64,000 bases of DNA, taken from positions 1,062,501 to 1,126,500 of the forward strand of contig NZ_CP046907.1 of assembly GCF_014083985.1 (NCBI RefSeq), given 5' to 3'. Made by a program: the position numbers and the translations under genes. The DNA is from Streptomyces sp. SCUT-3 (GTDB lineage Bacteria > Actinomycetota > Actinomycetes > Streptomycetales > Streptomycetaceae). The notes under the pieces were generated by a model, which saw nothing but the letters and a program-made list of their open reading frames with translations, had not been told where the DNA came from and did not search any database. This document shows, piece after piece, positions 53,968-63,109 of the stretch; within the stretch, counting starts at the first letter, position 1, and each line of letters begins with the position of its first letter.

Positions 53968-53996
53968 TTGCACCTTGGTTCAAGTCAACCTTCCCC
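53968..53996. promoter_or_regulatory. Possible SoxR-type operator/promoter in the divergent region
   Basis: The minus strand carries TTGACT (53983-53988, a -35 candidate for the reductase) within AAGGTTGACTTGAACCAAGG, an imperfect inverted repeat of AAGGTT and AACC. MerR-family operators usually lie in a long spacer of this kind. A clear match to the CCTCAA...TTGAGG SoxR box is not present. Confidence 0.4.
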
Positions 53997-54171
53997 GCGC
54001 TTCCACGGGCCCGGCCGCCCGGCTCCTGCCCGGTGGCCGAGCGCGTCGGGCCCTGCCCGCGTGTCCGCGTCGAGGGCGACGGCGCCGTGGCTCACGGCGT
54101 GCGCGGGCACTCCGCGGTCCGTCGGGGAAACCGCCGGACCGTCACGAAAGATCGAGGCTAACGTAGGACAC

Positions 54172-54618
54172 ATGTCGCACCTCTCTTCCTCCGCTTCGGA
54201 ACTGACTGTAGGGGAACTGTCCAAGCGCAGCGGCGTTCCGGCTTCCGCACTGCGTTTCTACGAACGCCAAGGGCTCATCCACAGCCGTCGCACGAACGGA
54301 AATCAGCGGCGCTACAGCCGTGAAGTGCTGCGCCGCGTGGCATTCATCCGCGTCTCGCAGCGCCTGGGGATTTCGCTCGCCGCCATCAGGTGCGCGCTCA
54401 AACTCCTGCCCGACGGCCAGGCGCCCACCACCGAGGAATGGGCCTCCATTTCCCATTACTGGCAGGTCGACCTGAACGCCCGAATCGCGAAGCTCGAAGG
54501 GCTCCGCGACCGGCTCGCCGAGTGCATCGGCTGCGGCTGCATGTCCCTCGGCACGTGCGAGCTGGCCAACCCCGACGACGTCGCCGCCAAGCACGGGCCG
54601 GGAGCTTTCCGGCTGTGA
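54172..54618 (+). CDS. soxR: Redox-sensing MerR-family regulator SoxR
   Basis: A 148-residue protein. The MerR-type winged helix-turn-helix (LTVGELSKRSGVPASALRFYERQGLI, about 10-36) precedes the dimerisation helix. The [2Fe-2S] ligands are C118-x2-C121-x-C123-x5-C129 (CIGCGCMSLGTC), the full SoxR pattern, followed by ANPDD. In Streptomyces, SoxR responds to redox-active compounds such as the organism's own quinone antibiotics rather than superoxide in general. Its position between a divergent flavin reductase and an aromatic polyketide cluster fits that. No ribosome-binding site as clear as the neighbours' is seen. Confidence 0.94.
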   Translation: MSHLSSSASELTVGELSKRSGVPASALRFYERQGLIHSRRTNGNQRRYSREVLRRVAFIRVSQRLGISLAAIRCALKLLPDGQAPTTEEWASISHYWQVDLNARIAKLEGLRDRLAECIGCGCMSLGTCELANPDDVAAKHGPGAFRL

Positions 54619-55224
54619 CGCCGTCGGCCGGCGTGCCGGCCGGTGCGGCCGGGGACCGGGCACCGGCATGGCGCCGGACGCGCCGGACACGGACGAGCAC
54701 CGGGGGCGCGGAGGGCCAACCTTGGTTAGATCCGCTGGCCTCGCCGCGGGAAGCGTGCCAGGCTCGACGACGGGTTTCCGGACGGACGAAGCCGCTCGGC
54801 CGGGCTTCCCGAGGGACGTCGGACGACGAACGCCGCGCGTCGCCCGCGCATCGGCGCACGCGCCACAAAGGGGGAAGAGAGTGGCACCGACAACGCTGAT
54901 CGTCCGTAAACGACGAGGACGGTGACGGGGCGCCGGCCCACGGCATGCCGGCGGCCCTGCGCGCCGACGCGTCCGCCCTGCGGGCGCCGCTGCCGCCGGT
55001 CCCGCGGGCCTCTTGTGCCGGCCGGCCGTGCCCTGCCCGGTGCCCGCCCCCCGCTCCCCGCCTCCGCCCCCCACGAATGTTCCCCGCCGTCCCGGCATGC
55101 CGCCGTCCCGGCATGCCGCCCTCACCGGCCGGAACGTTGCATTCTTCCCTCTTCTCTTTTCCTTCGATTCGCTCTCCGGCACAGCACCCGGCATCCCGGG
55201 CACCAGTGATTCACAAGGAGATCA
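54619..55224. other. Long non-coding region at the edge of the polyketide cluster
   Basis: 606 bp with no supported gene. It contains AACCTTGGTT, a perfect palindrome, at 54718-54727. A 14-codon frame with a GGGGGAAG site (GTG 54881 to TGA 54925) is followed by a GC hairpin (54931-54937 with 54947-54953). A pyrimidine-rich tract (55138-55175) and an AAGGAG site ahead of 55225 follow. Confidence 0.5.
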
Positions 55225-56418
55225 ATGGACAGGCAAGAAGACAGCTTCAGACCCTCGCCCCATCATCGGCTCGGCCTTGAACAGTTGCTTTCTTCTCTGC
55301 CGAGGAGCGACCAGCGGCGCATTGCCGAGGCGTACGTGAGGGGACTGCTCCATGCCGAGGGGCGCAAGACGCTGCAGAACATCGCACGGCACGCCGGGGG
55401 GTCGGGGGCACAGAACATCCACCATTTCATCAGTGGTTCGTCCTGGCAGTGGGCTCCCGTCCGCGAGACCCTCGCACGCCGGGCGCAGCAACTGCTGCCA
55501 CAGGGAGCCTGGGTGATAAAGGACATCGTCATCCCCAAGTCCGGGCAGCAGTCCGTGGGCGTGGACCGGCATTTCCTCCCGCGGCTCGGCCGGACCGTGA
55601 CCGGCCAGCGCGCCTTCGGCGCCTGGCTGGTGTCGCAGGACGCCGCGGTCCCTGTCAACTGGTCGCTCTTCCTGTCCCGGAAGTGGCTGGGCGACCCGGA
55701 CCTGCGCCGGCGTGCCAACATCCCGGAAGGCCTCCGGGCGACGAGACCCGAGGAGGCCGCATGCCACGTGGCGGTGAGCACGGTCCGCGGCCAGGGGCTG
55801 CGTCCCCGGCCGGTCGTCGTCGACGTGGAGGGGTTCGATGCCTCGCTGTGCGCCTGGAAGCTGGCCCGGGCCGGGGTGCCGGTGGTGGTCCGCATCCCCC
55901 CCGACACCCCGCTGACGGTGGACACGTCCGTCCTGGGCGGATACAGCCCGGCCCCCACGCCGGCCTGTCAACTCGTCTCTTCCATGAGGTGGTTCCGCCA
56001 CAGGCCCGACGGTCACCGGATCGTTCGCATCGGCTTCGGCGGAACGGCCGTGACGACGGTGCCCGTCCTGATGCCGTCACCCGGCACCGGCGCCGCCCCC
56101 GCGGGGCCGGAGGCACTGCCGATGCTGCTGGTCGCGGAGTGGGGCGCCCACGGCACCGCCACGCGGTTGTGGCTGGTGGACAGCCGACGGGTTCCGTGGA
56201 CCTGCATGCCCGGGCTCGTGGCGCTGCCGACCGTGGTGGACCGCGACGGTGCCGCGGTGTCCGAGAGAGTGGGCATCCGCGACTTCGCCGGCCGGTCCTT
56301 CGACGGCTGGCATCGGCATGTCACCCTCGCCTCGGCCGCCCACCTCCTGGTCACGCTGCACGGACAGGAACCTCAGCCGGACGCCTGCCCGGCGGCACCG
56401 GTACGGGGCTGCGCCTGA
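55225..56418 (+). CDS. IS701-type transposase-derived protein with degenerate active site
   Basis: A 397-residue protein related to IS701-family DDE transposases: WVIKDIVIPKSGQQSVGV (first Asp D100, in a K-D context rather than the usual D-D), PVVVDVEGFD (second Asp) and RSFDGWHRHVTLASAAHLL. The catalytic Glu of the usual EGRSW-GWHHH motif is Ala here (A355 in DFAGRS). No inverted repeats or target duplication were found around it, and it has a good AAGGAG site. It is therefore probably a domesticated protein, not a mobile element. Similar proteins occur, from memory, at the borders of actinomycete antibiotic clusters. Its end overlaps the convergent gene by 46 bp. Confidence 0.75.
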   Translation: MDRQEDSFRPSPHHRLGLEQLLSSLPRSDQRRIAEAYVRGLLHAEGRKTLQNIARHAGGSGAQNIHHFISGSSWQWAPVRETLARRAQQLLPQGAWVIKDIVIPKSGQQSVGVDRHFLPRLGRTVTGQRAFGAWLVSQDAAVPVNWSLFLSRKWLGDPDLRRRANIPEGLRATRPEEAACHVAVSTVRGQGLRPRPVVVDVEGFDASLCAWKLARAGVPVVVRIPPDTPLTVDTSVLGGYSPAPTPACQLVSSMRWFRHRPDGHRIVRIGFGGTAVTTVPVLMPSPGTGAAPAGPEALPMLLVAEWGAHGTATRLWLVDSRRVPWTCMPGLVALPTVVDRDGAAVSERVGIRDFAGRSFDGWHRHVTLASAAHLLVTLHGQEPQPDACPAAPVRGCA

Positions 56419-57554
56419 TCGCGCGAGAAGGACCACGCCCGTGCCGCAGGAGCGAACTGCAGCGCCGCGTGTCCGGCGCCGCACACAAGGTCGCGCCACC
56501 GCCGCTGCAGCTCCTCTCCCTCGGCATGGGCACGGGTCCCCGCGCTGCGCAGCAACCGGTCCACCGCCGCCGTCAGATACTCCGCGGCCAGGGCGCAGTC
56601 GCGCGCGTTCCGCGCCGTGGCCGCCTCGTCCACCTCACCCTCGTCGGCCACCCGCCCCACCCGGGCGAGCAGGAGCGCGGCAGCGTCCGTCTCCCCCTCG
56701 CTGCGTGCCAGCGCCTGTTCGTACGTGCTCCGGTCGGGGGCACCGGACACTCCCGCGGGCGGGGCGGTGAGGCGTTCTCCGACCAGCTCGGTCCAACGCC
56801 GTACCGCCCCCCGCGCGGCCCCGAGGAGGGGAGCGGCCAGAGTGAGACCGTTGGCGGCTTTCAGAGGAACGGTGTGGCAGGGGGCGGCGCCCGGGAACGA
56901 CGCACCCGAGACCAGCGTGTCGAGGGGGACCGTGCGCTCCGCGGGGACCGTCACCGCCTCGGCGACGACGGTGTTGCTGCCCGTGCCGCGCATGCCGAGG
57001 GTGCGCCAGGTGTCCCGGACCGTGCAGTCGGCGGCGGGTACGGCGAACACCCGGACCTGTGTCCTCCCCCCGGCCTCCGTCCGGGCGGCGAGCAGCGTCC
57101 AGTCCGCGAAGCCGGACCCGCTGACGTAGGGCCAGGCGCCCGTCAGCCGCCAGCCTCCCGGTACGGGCACGGCAGTGCCGGCGGGTATCAGCCCCGCCGC
57201 CACGACGGTGCCGTCCCCCTTCGCCCACACCTCCTCCCGTCCCGCCCCGGGCAGCAGCCCCGTGAGCCGGCCGGCGCTTGCGCAGACGGACGCGATCCAG
57301 GCCGCCGAGGGGCAGCCGGTGCCCAGTTCCGCCGCGGCGGTGAGGAGATCGGCGAAGGTGCCCGGGGGGCCGCACGCCCCGGGAGGGGCGAAGTGCCGGG
57401 TGAAGCCCGCTGCCACGATCGCCTCGACGACGTCCGGGTGCAGGCTGCGGTCGGTGTCCGCCGCCGCGGCATGTGCCGCGGCCAGTGGCACCACCGCACG
57501 GGCGGCGGCGGTCAGCGGTGACGCGGGGGCGGTGTCCGGGTGCACGTCTGTCAA
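56373..57554 (-). CDS. Flavin-dependent monooxygenase of the acyl-CoA dehydrogenase fold
   Basis: A 393-residue protein. It fits the group D flavin monooxygenases (HpaB/NcnH/ActVA-ORF5 type) rather than a true dehydrogenase: ELGTGCPSAAWIASVCA, GWRLTGAWPYVSGSGFADWTLL, DTWRTLGMRGTGSNTVV, and a helical C-terminal part with APLLGAARGAVRRWTEL. No catalytic Glu typical of acyl-CoA dehydrogenases is obvious. Likely role: hydroxylation of a polyketide using reduced flavin from a separate reductase. The start is TTG 57554 (GGGAGAA site) with a GTG a few codons on as an alternative. It is the last gene of the leftward polyketide set. Confidence 0.82.
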   Translation of the reverse strand: MTDVHPDTAPASPLTAAARAVVPLAAAHAAAADTDRSLHPDVVEAIVAAGFTRHFAPPGACGPPGTFADLLTAAAELGTGCPSAAWIASVCASAGRLTGLLPGAGREEVWAKGDGTVVAAGLIPAGTAVPVPGGWRLTGAWPYVSGSGFADWTLLAARTEAGGRTQVRVFAVPAADCTVRDTWRTLGMRGTGSNTVVAEAVTVPAERTVPLDTLVSGASFPGAAPCHTVPLKAANGLTLAAPLLGAARGAVRRWTELVGERLTAPPAGVSGAPDRSTYEQALARSEGETDAAALLLARVGRVADEGEVDEAATARNARDCALAAEYLTAAVDRLLRSAGTRAHAEGEELQRRWRDLVCGAGHAALQFAPAARAWSFSRDQAQPRTGAAGQASG

Positions 57555-57628
57555 TGCGTTCTCCCTGCTGTGCTCGTCCTCGGGTGTGCGGGCAGTCCGG
57601 CGCGGGAGCCCCCGCGTCGTCCCGGACG

Positions 57629-58885
57629 TCATCCGGAGAGCCCCACTCGCCGGGCCGCGGCGAAGAACACGTCCGGGGTGTCCGGCAGGAGGTCCACGGC
57701 CCGCCGGAAGCCGGCCCGGCCCGCGGCGAGCGCATCGCGCGTGGCGGTGTCGTGGAGCACGGCTTCCAGGCCGGAGACCACGGCTTCCTCGTCGAACAGC
57801 TCGGTCCGCACGGCGGTGGCCGTGAAGGGATTGTCCTCCAGCAGTGGTCCGACAACCCTGTTCCACTGGAGGGGCCACATGTGGAACGGCGGTACCGTCC
57901 CCGGGAAGGCGGACAACCAGGAGCGGACGTCGGGCGTCAGCCCGTCCGGCAGGCCGGCCGCGTCCGCCGGGTCCAGCCGGTGGCTGTTGACGGTGAACAG
58001 GCCCGGTACGTCCGCGAGGATCGCCCGCTCCAGCGCGAAGGACGGCAGGAACAGCGCCAGTACGGCGTCCGACGCCCCGATCAGGCGGGTGTACTCCCCC
58101 GCGGTGCAGGACGGCCGGTGGCGGACCCGCTCCCGGGGCAACCGGTCGAAACCGTCGAACCAGGGGCCGAGGAACAGGAACCGTGTGTCGTCGGGCAGCT
58201 TCGCCAGGTATCCGGCGACCAGGTGGGGCACGCGGCGGGCCAGTTCGCGGGTGAGCGGCCCGGCCCGGGTCTGCATCAGGTGCTGCCACGGCAGGGTGGG
58301 AACGGTCAGCAGCCTGTGCCGGGCGTGGACGGACAGCCCGTCGCGCACCTCCTGCCTGGCGGCGGCGGACAGCGGGCGGACCGTGGGATCGGCACGGTAC
58401 GGAAACGCCGGGCCGTCCGGGGCCGCGTGGGGACGCACGCCCGGTACCGGCCACAGGTGCGCCTCCATGTGCAGGATGCGGTCGCTGACCCGCATCGTCC
58501 GGCCGAGGATCTCCACCTCCCGGCCGGTGCGGGTCAGGTCGTACAGATCGATCGGGATGACCGGCACGCCGAACCGTTCCACGTACCAGGGGTCCGTGTC
58601 GTAGCTGACGACATGGGTCATCCAGTGGGCGGTGTAGTCGCACAGGACGATGGCGTCCGGCGCGAAGTCCCGCACCACGCCGGCCACCACGTCCTCGACG
58701 CGCCTGCCCAGGGCCGAGGTGACAGTGGTGTACGCGTGCCGGCTGGAACGCAGCATGGCCTCGTTGCCGGCGTCGACGACGAAGTGGCTCTTCACACCCG
58801 CCGGGACCAGTTGGTCGGCGAGGTCCAGGCCCATGGTCGTCTCGTGCAGCGTCAGGGCCAGCGGAGACATGAACAGCAGCCGCAT
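57629..58885 (-). CDS. Glycosyltransferase-like protein (possibly DUF6365)
   Basis: A 418-residue protein. The overall pattern resembles GT-B enzymes: an N-terminal MRLLFMSPLALTLHETTMGLDLADQL with a Rossmann-type start, PDAIVLCDYT, a linker, and a C-terminal half with TRFLFLGPWFDGFDRLP and GASDAVLALFLPSFALERAI. The classic UDP-sugar PPi-binding motif is not seen. It could attach a sugar to the polyketide or be the related DUF6365 group found in such clusters. It lies 12 bp before the DegT gene's 3' end (58898), so they share a transcript. Confidence 0.6.
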   Translation of the reverse strand: MRLLFMSPLALTLHETTMGLDLADQLVPAGVKSHFVVDAGNEAMLRSSRHAYTTVTSALGRRVEDVVAGVVRDFAPDAIVLCDYTAHWMTHVVSYDTDPWYVERFGVPVIPIDLYDLTRTGREVEILGRTMRVSDRILHMEAHLWPVPGVRPHAAPDGPAFPYRADPTVRPLSAAARQEVRDGLSVHARHRLLTVPTLPWQHLMQTRAGPLTRELARRVPHLVAGYLAKLPDDTRFLFLGPWFDGFDRLPRERVRHRPSCTAGEYTRLIGASDAVLALFLPSFALERAILADVPGLFTVNSHRLDPADAAGLPDGLTPDVRSWLSAFPGTVPPFHMWPLQWNRVVGPLLEDNPFTATAVRTELFDEEAVVSGLEAVLHDTATRDALAAGRAGFRRAVDLLPDTPDVFFAAARRVGLSG

Positions 58886-58897
58886 CGGTCTCTCCTC

Positions 58898-60052
58898 CTA
58901 ACCGGCCTGCGGGGCCGCGGTCCGGGAAGTGACGGACTCGCGCAGGCAGGAGGCCACGGTGCGCACGTCGTCGTCACTGAGGCCGGGGTGGATCGGCAGG
59001 CACAGCGTCTCCTCGGACGCGCGCTCCGTGTTCGGCAGGATGCGCCCCGTCTGCCCGTATGCGGGGACCTTGTGCAGGGGGGCGTAGCGGAAGGTGGTGT
59101 ACACGTCCGCCTCCAGGAGGTCGGAGGCCACGCCGTCGCGGACGGCTCCGGGCATCTGCACCCAGTAGAAGTAGTGCGAGGCCTCCTGCCCGTCCGGCAG
59201 GGCGGGGGGCCGTTCCACTCCGCCGAGGCCGGCCAGCTCCTGGTCGTAGAGCCGCACGATCTCCCTGCGCCGGGCGAGGAACTCCGGCAGCCGGCGGAGC
59301 TGGACGCTGCCGATCGCGGCCGTCAGGTCGTTGCCGATCAGCCGCCGGCCCGGTTCGGGCACCTCCAGGTCCCACCAGCGGTGGGAGACCCGGGCGTATC
59401 CGAGCCCGGAGGACTGGACCAGGCCGTGGTAGGCCAGTCGCCTGGCTCGGACCGCCAGCTCGGGATCCCGGACGTAGAGCATGCCGCCGTCACCCGTGGT
59501 GAGGACCTTCGCCGCGTCCAGACTCCACATCGCCAGGTCGCCGAAGGTTCCGGTGCGCCGGCCGTCCACTGCCGAGCCCAGCGAGCAGGCGGAGTCCTCG
59601 ATCAGCGCGATCCCCCGCTCACGGCAGCGGAGGGCGATGGAGGCCGCCTCCCCCGGGTACCCCCCGTAATGCAGCAGCAGGACCGCCCGGGTGCGCGGGG
59701 TCAGCACCGCCTCTATGTCGGCCCACGACGGGTTCATGGTGCGGGCGTCCACGTCGCAGAACACCGGCCGGGCACCGCGGACCACAACGGCGTTGGCCGC
59801 GGCGAGGAAGCTCATGGATGGGAGGACGACCTCGTCCCCCTCGGACAGGCCGAGCACCTCTGCGGCCAGGAACAGTCCGGACGTACCGGAGTTGAGGAAG
59901 ACGACGTGCTCCGGCGGCACGCCGAGGTACTCGCCGAAGGCTGCCTCGAACGCCTTGGTGCGCGGTCCGTGTCCGAGCCACCGGTCCTTGAAGACCGCTT
60001 CGACGGCGGCGAGTTCCTCGTCACCCACCTGGGGCTGGAAGAGGTTGATCAC
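58898..60052 (-). CDS. DegT/DnrJ/EryC1/StrS-family PLP aminotransferase
   Basis: A 384-residue sugar-type aminotransferase. It has FLNSGTSGLFLAAE (cofactor phosphate), VLPSMSFLAAANAV, LIEDSACSLGSAVDGRR, and the PLP lysine K182 in WSLDAAKVLTTGDGG. ALHKVPAY-type and substrate-binding C-terminal motifs (FRYAPLHKVPAYGQ; TLCLPIHPGLSDDDV) follow. All key residues are present. It may aminate a deoxysugar or a polyketide aldehyde or ketone. It is co-directional with the KS genes and the glycosyltransferase-like gene. No other deoxysugar genes are in the window. Confidence 0.92.
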   Translation of the reverse strand: MINLFQPQVGDEELAAVEAVFKDRWLGHGPRTKAFEAAFGEYLGVPPEHVVFLNSGTSGLFLAAEVLGLSEGDEVVLPSMSFLAAANAVVVRGARPVFCDVDARTMNPSWADIEAVLTPRTRAVLLLHYGGYPGEAASIALRCRERGIALIEDSACSLGSAVDGRRTGTFGDLAMWSLDAAKVLTTGDGGMLYVRDPELAVRARRLAYHGLVQSSGLGYARVSHRWWDLEVPEPGRRLIGNDLTAAIGSVQLRRLPEFLARRREIVRLYDQELAGLGGVERPPALPDGQEASHYFYWVQMPGAVRDGVASDLLEADVYTTFRYAPLHKVPAYGQTGRILPNTERASEETLCLPIHPGLSDDDVRTVASCLRESVTSRTAAPQAG

Positions 60053-60086
60053 TGTTTTCCCCCTGGGATGGACACCGCAGCGCCGG

Positions 60087-60524
60087 TCAGAAGTGCTGGT
60101 CGTGGGTGATGCGGCGGGACCGCAGCAGCAGCCCGTCGGGGCCGTCGGTCAGGACGTCGTGGACCACACAGCTCGGTGCTGTCTCCGGCCTGCCCCCGGG
60201 GCGGACGGTCACCACCAGGGCGTACACCGTGGAGCGCAGGGCTCCGTCGTCCGCGGGTTCGAGGGCGATGTGGTTGAACCAGTGCCGCCGCTGTACGGGG
60301 TCGCCCTCGAACCGTCGGTGGAACTCCACGAGTTCCCGGACGATGCCGTCGCGCCCGCGCGCGGGCTCGGCGTCCGGAGAGTGCTGGAAGACGCCGTCCT
60401 CGGTGAAGGTGGCCGCGTACTCGTCGAAACGCAGGCCGTCGAGGTGCTGCATCTGGTGCGCGTAGAAGTGCTGGACCCGGGCGTACAGCTCGGGCGGGAC
60501 CACGTCGGGCTTGCTGGTGGGCAC
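60087..60524 (-). CDS. NTF2/SnoaL-like protein
   Basis: A 145-residue protein with the cone-shaped NTF2-like fold: ELYARVQHFYAHQMQHLDGL (helices), FDEYAATFTEDGVFQHSP, RGRDGIVRELVEFHRRF, and a beta-sheet end with RHWFNHIALEPADD and SRRITHDQHF. In aromatic polyketide clusters such proteins act as cyclases (SnoaL), hydroxylase partners or dehydratases. The exact reaction is not predictable. The GTG start at 60524 has a GGAGG site. It sits where an ACP gene is often found after the CLF gene. Confidence 0.8.
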   Translation of the reverse strand: MPTSKPDVVPPELYARVQHFYAHQMQHLDGLRFDEYAATFTEDGVFQHSPDAEPARGRDGIVRELVEFHRRFEGDPVQRRHWFNHIALEPADDGALRSTVYALVVTVRPGGRPETAPSCVVHDVLTDGPDGLLLRSRRITHDQHF

Positions 60525-60561
60525 AGGGAACCTCCGATGACGGTTGGGAAGGACGCGGGCC

Positions 60562-61785
60562 TCAGTCGCCCGCCGCGCGGACCACGACGGCCGAGTTGAA
60601 CCCGCGGCGGCCGCGGGCCAGCACCAGGGCGGTGCGGACCGGCCGCTCGCGCGGCTCGCCCCGCACGACGTCGAGGCCATAGGCGTCCGGTACCTCGGAC
60701 ACCCCGTGGGTGGGCGGGATGACGCCGTCGCGGATGGCCAGCAGGGCGCAGACGACGTCCAGGGGGCCGCCCCCTCCGTAGAGCCGTCCGGTCAGCGACT
60801 TGGGCGCGGTGACCGGAACGGCGCCGGCGCCGAACAGCGATCCGATGGCCTCGGCCTCGGCCGCGTCCAGGTGCGGCGTGCCCGCTCCGTCCGCGAAGAC
60901 CACGTCGATGTCGGCAGGCCCCAGGCCCGCGTCGGCGAGGGCGCCGGCCGCCGCCCGGCCCAGGGCCGGCGGGCGGCCGGAGTCCGGGGCCGGGTCGAAG
61001 GTCGCGGCATGGCCGGCCAGTTCGCCGTAAACCCGCCCGACCCCGCGGGCGCGGGCGCTGGAGGCGTCCTCCAGGACCAGCAGCGCACCGCCCTCGCCGG
61101 GGACGTGGCCGGATGCGGCGGCGTCGAAGGGCAGGTAGGCACGCAGCGGGTCGGTGGCGGTGGTCACCATGCCGCCGCTCAGCTGCGAGGCGTACCCCCA
61201 GGGATCGAGTGCCGAGTCCACTCCTCCGGCCACCACCAGCGGAGTGCCGCGCCGGACCGTGCGCCGGGCGTGCCCGAGGGCGTCCAGTCCGCCGGCCTGC
61301 TCGGCGACCAGGGCGGCGCTCGGGCCCCTCATCTTGTGGCGGATGGATATCTGACCGGTGTTGACCGCATAGAACCAGGCGAAGGACTCGTAGACGCTCA
61401 CGTACTCCGGCCCCCGGCTCCACAGCTTGCGGAACTCCCGGTGGGTGAAGTCGAAGCCGCCGAGGGCGTTGGCGGTGACCACGCCCATGTCGTAGTCCCT
61501 GAGGTCCCCGGCACCGACCTGTGCGTCGTCCAGCGCCCAGTCCGCGGCCGCATAGGCCAGCCGGGTGGAGTGGTCGGTCTGCGGCAGCAGGCGGCCCGGC
61601 AGGTGCTCGGACGGATCGAAGTCGTCGATCTGCCCGGCGAGCCGGGAGGGGTAGCGCGACACGTCGAAGCGCGTGACCCGTCCGATCCCGCTGTGGCCCG
61701 CGAGGACGGCCTTCCAGTAGGCGTCGCGTCCCAGGCCGTTGGGGGCTGCCACCCCCAGGCCGGTGACGACGGTCGTGACGGTCAT
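60562..61785 (-). CDS. Type II PKS ketosynthase chain-length factor (KS-beta)
   Basis: A 407-residue KS fold protein. The active-site Cys of KS-alpha is replaced by Gln: Q163 in [13 protein letters not shown], the hallmark of chain-length factors. It forms the heterodimer with KS-alpha and fixes polyketide length. The start ATG at 61785 overlaps the KS-alpha stop in an ATGA, giving translational coupling and 1:1 expression. The length class cannot be read safely by eye. Confidence 0.96.
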   Translation of the reverse strand: MTVTTVVTGLGVAAPNGLGRDAYWKAVLAGHSGIGRVTRFDVSRYPSRLAGQIDDFDPSEHLPGRLLPQTDHSTRLAYAAADWALDDAQVGAGDLRDYDMGVVTANALGGFDFTHREFRKLWSRGPEYVSVYESFAWFYAVNTGQISIRHKMRGPSAALVAEQAGGLDALGHARRTVRRGTPLVVAGGVDSALDPWGYASQLSGGMVTTATDPLRAYLPFDAAASGHVPGEGGALLVLEDASSARARGVGRVYGELAGHAATFDPAPDSGRPPALGRAAAGALADAGLGPADIDVVFADGAGTPHLDAAEAEAIGSLFGAGAVPVTAPKSLTGRLYGGGGPLDVVCALLAIRDGVIPPTHGVSEVPDAYGLDVVRGEPRERPVRTALVLARGRRGFNSAVVVRAAGD

Positions 61786-63050
61786 CGGTCCCCTCCTTCC
61801 GGGGCGCGGAGCACCATGGCGCTCTGGAATCCGCCGAAGCCGCTGCCGACCGTCAGAACGGTGTCCACGCGCTGTTCGCGGGCGGTCAGCGGAACGTAGT
61901 CGAGGTCGCACTCGGGGTCGGCGTGGTGCAGGTTGGCGGTGGGCGGTACCACGTTGTGCCGGATGGCGAGGGCGCTGGCGGCGATCTCGATGGAGCCGAT
62001 GGCCCCCAGCGAGTGCCCGACCATCGACTTGATGGAGCTGACCGGAACGGCGTAGGCGTGCTCCTTGAGACTGCGCTTGAACGCGGCCGTCTCGTGCCGG
62101 TCGTTCTGGCGGGTACCGGAGCCGTGGGCGTTGACGTAGTCGACTGTCTCCGGGGCGATCCGTGAGGCGTCCAGGGCGCTGCGAATGGCCTCGGCCATCT
62201 CCCTGCCGTCCTTCTTCAGGCCGGTCATGTGGTACGCGTTGCAGCGGGTGGCGTACCCGGTCACCTCGGCGTACACCTGTGCGCCGCGGGCCCGGGCGGC
62301 GGCGTACTCCTCCAGGACGAACATGGCCGCTCCCTCGGCGAGCACGAAGCCGTCGCGGGTGGCGTCGAAGGGGCGGGAGGCGTGTTCGGGGTCGTCGTTC
62401 CGCTTGGTCGTCGCCTTGATGGCGTCGAAGCAGGCCACCACGATGGGGGTGACGGGGGTGTCCGCAGCGCCCGCGACCACCACCTCCGCCCCGCCATCCT
62501 GGATGAGCTGCACGGCGTGGCCGACGGCGTCGATGCCGGAGGTGCAGCCGTCGGAGACCAGCGTCACCGGTCCTTCGGCCCCCGCGGCCCAGGCGACCTC
62601 GGCGGACATCGCACCGGGAGTGAGGTAGTCGAACATGTACGGCGACAGGTGCTCGGGGTCCACGAGCCACTCGCGGCCCCTGTCCGACATCACCAGGTAC
62701 TCGTTCTCCAGGCTGGTGGCGGCCGCGACCGCGCTGCCCAGGACCACGCCGATCCGGTGCGGGTCGACGTCGCCGAAGGCCAGTCCGCTGTCCGCGACCG
62801 CCTCCTGGGTGCAGGCCACCGCGAACTGGGTCGCACGGTCCATCCTGCGCACCTGTCGCGGCGTCAGCCCTTCGTCCTCCGGGCGGAAGTCGACTTCGCC
62901 GGCCACTCGGGACCGGAAGCCCGACGCGTCGAAGAACGACACCTCGCGGGTGGCGGTCCGGCCGTCGGTGAGCAGGCTCCAGAACTCCTTCGTGCCCTTC
63001 CCCCCGGGGGCGCGTACGCCGATTCCCGTTATCACCACTCGTCTGGTCAT
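61782..63050 (-). CDS. Type II PKS ketosynthase KS-alpha
   Basis: A 422-residue condensing enzyme. The catalytic triad is visible: C169 (SDGCTSGID), H309 (NAHGSGT) and H346 ([11 protein letters not shown]), with the nearby Lys in SSIKSM. It builds the poly-beta-ketone from malonyl units on an acyl carrier protein together with the CLF. The ATG at 63050 has an AAGGAG site on the minus strand. The 59-bp gap to the ketoreductase gene suggests one operon. Confidence 0.97.
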   Translation of the reverse strand: MTRRVVITGIGVRAPGGKGTKEFWSLLTDGRTATREVSFFDASGFRSRVAGEVDFRPEDEGLTPRQVRRMDRATQFAVACTQEAVADSGLAFGDVDPHRIGVVLGSAVAAATSLENEYLVMSDRGREWLVDPEHLSPYMFDYLTPGAMSAEVAWAAGAEGPVTLVSDGCTSGIDAVGHAVQLIQDGGAEVVVAGAADTPVTPIVVACFDAIKATTKRNDDPEHASRPFDATRDGFVLAEGAAMFVLEEYAAARARGAQVYAEVTGYATRCNAYHMTGLKKDGREMAEAIRSALDASRIAPETVDYVNAHGSGTRQNDRHETAAFKRSLKEHAYAVPVSSIKSMVGHSLGAIGSIEIAASALAIRHNVVPPTANLHHADPECDLDYVPLTAREQRVDTVLTVGSGFGGFQSAMVLRAPEGGDR

Positions 63051-63109
63051 CGCTGGCTCCTTAAACCGTGGGTCACGCGGCCGCGTCCGCGGCCGCCGGT
63101 GTCGTGGGA

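Noticed and set aside
55225-56418. Annotating the IS701-like gene as an active insertion sequence
   Set aside because: No terminal inverted repeats or target duplication were found, and the catalytic Glu is missing.
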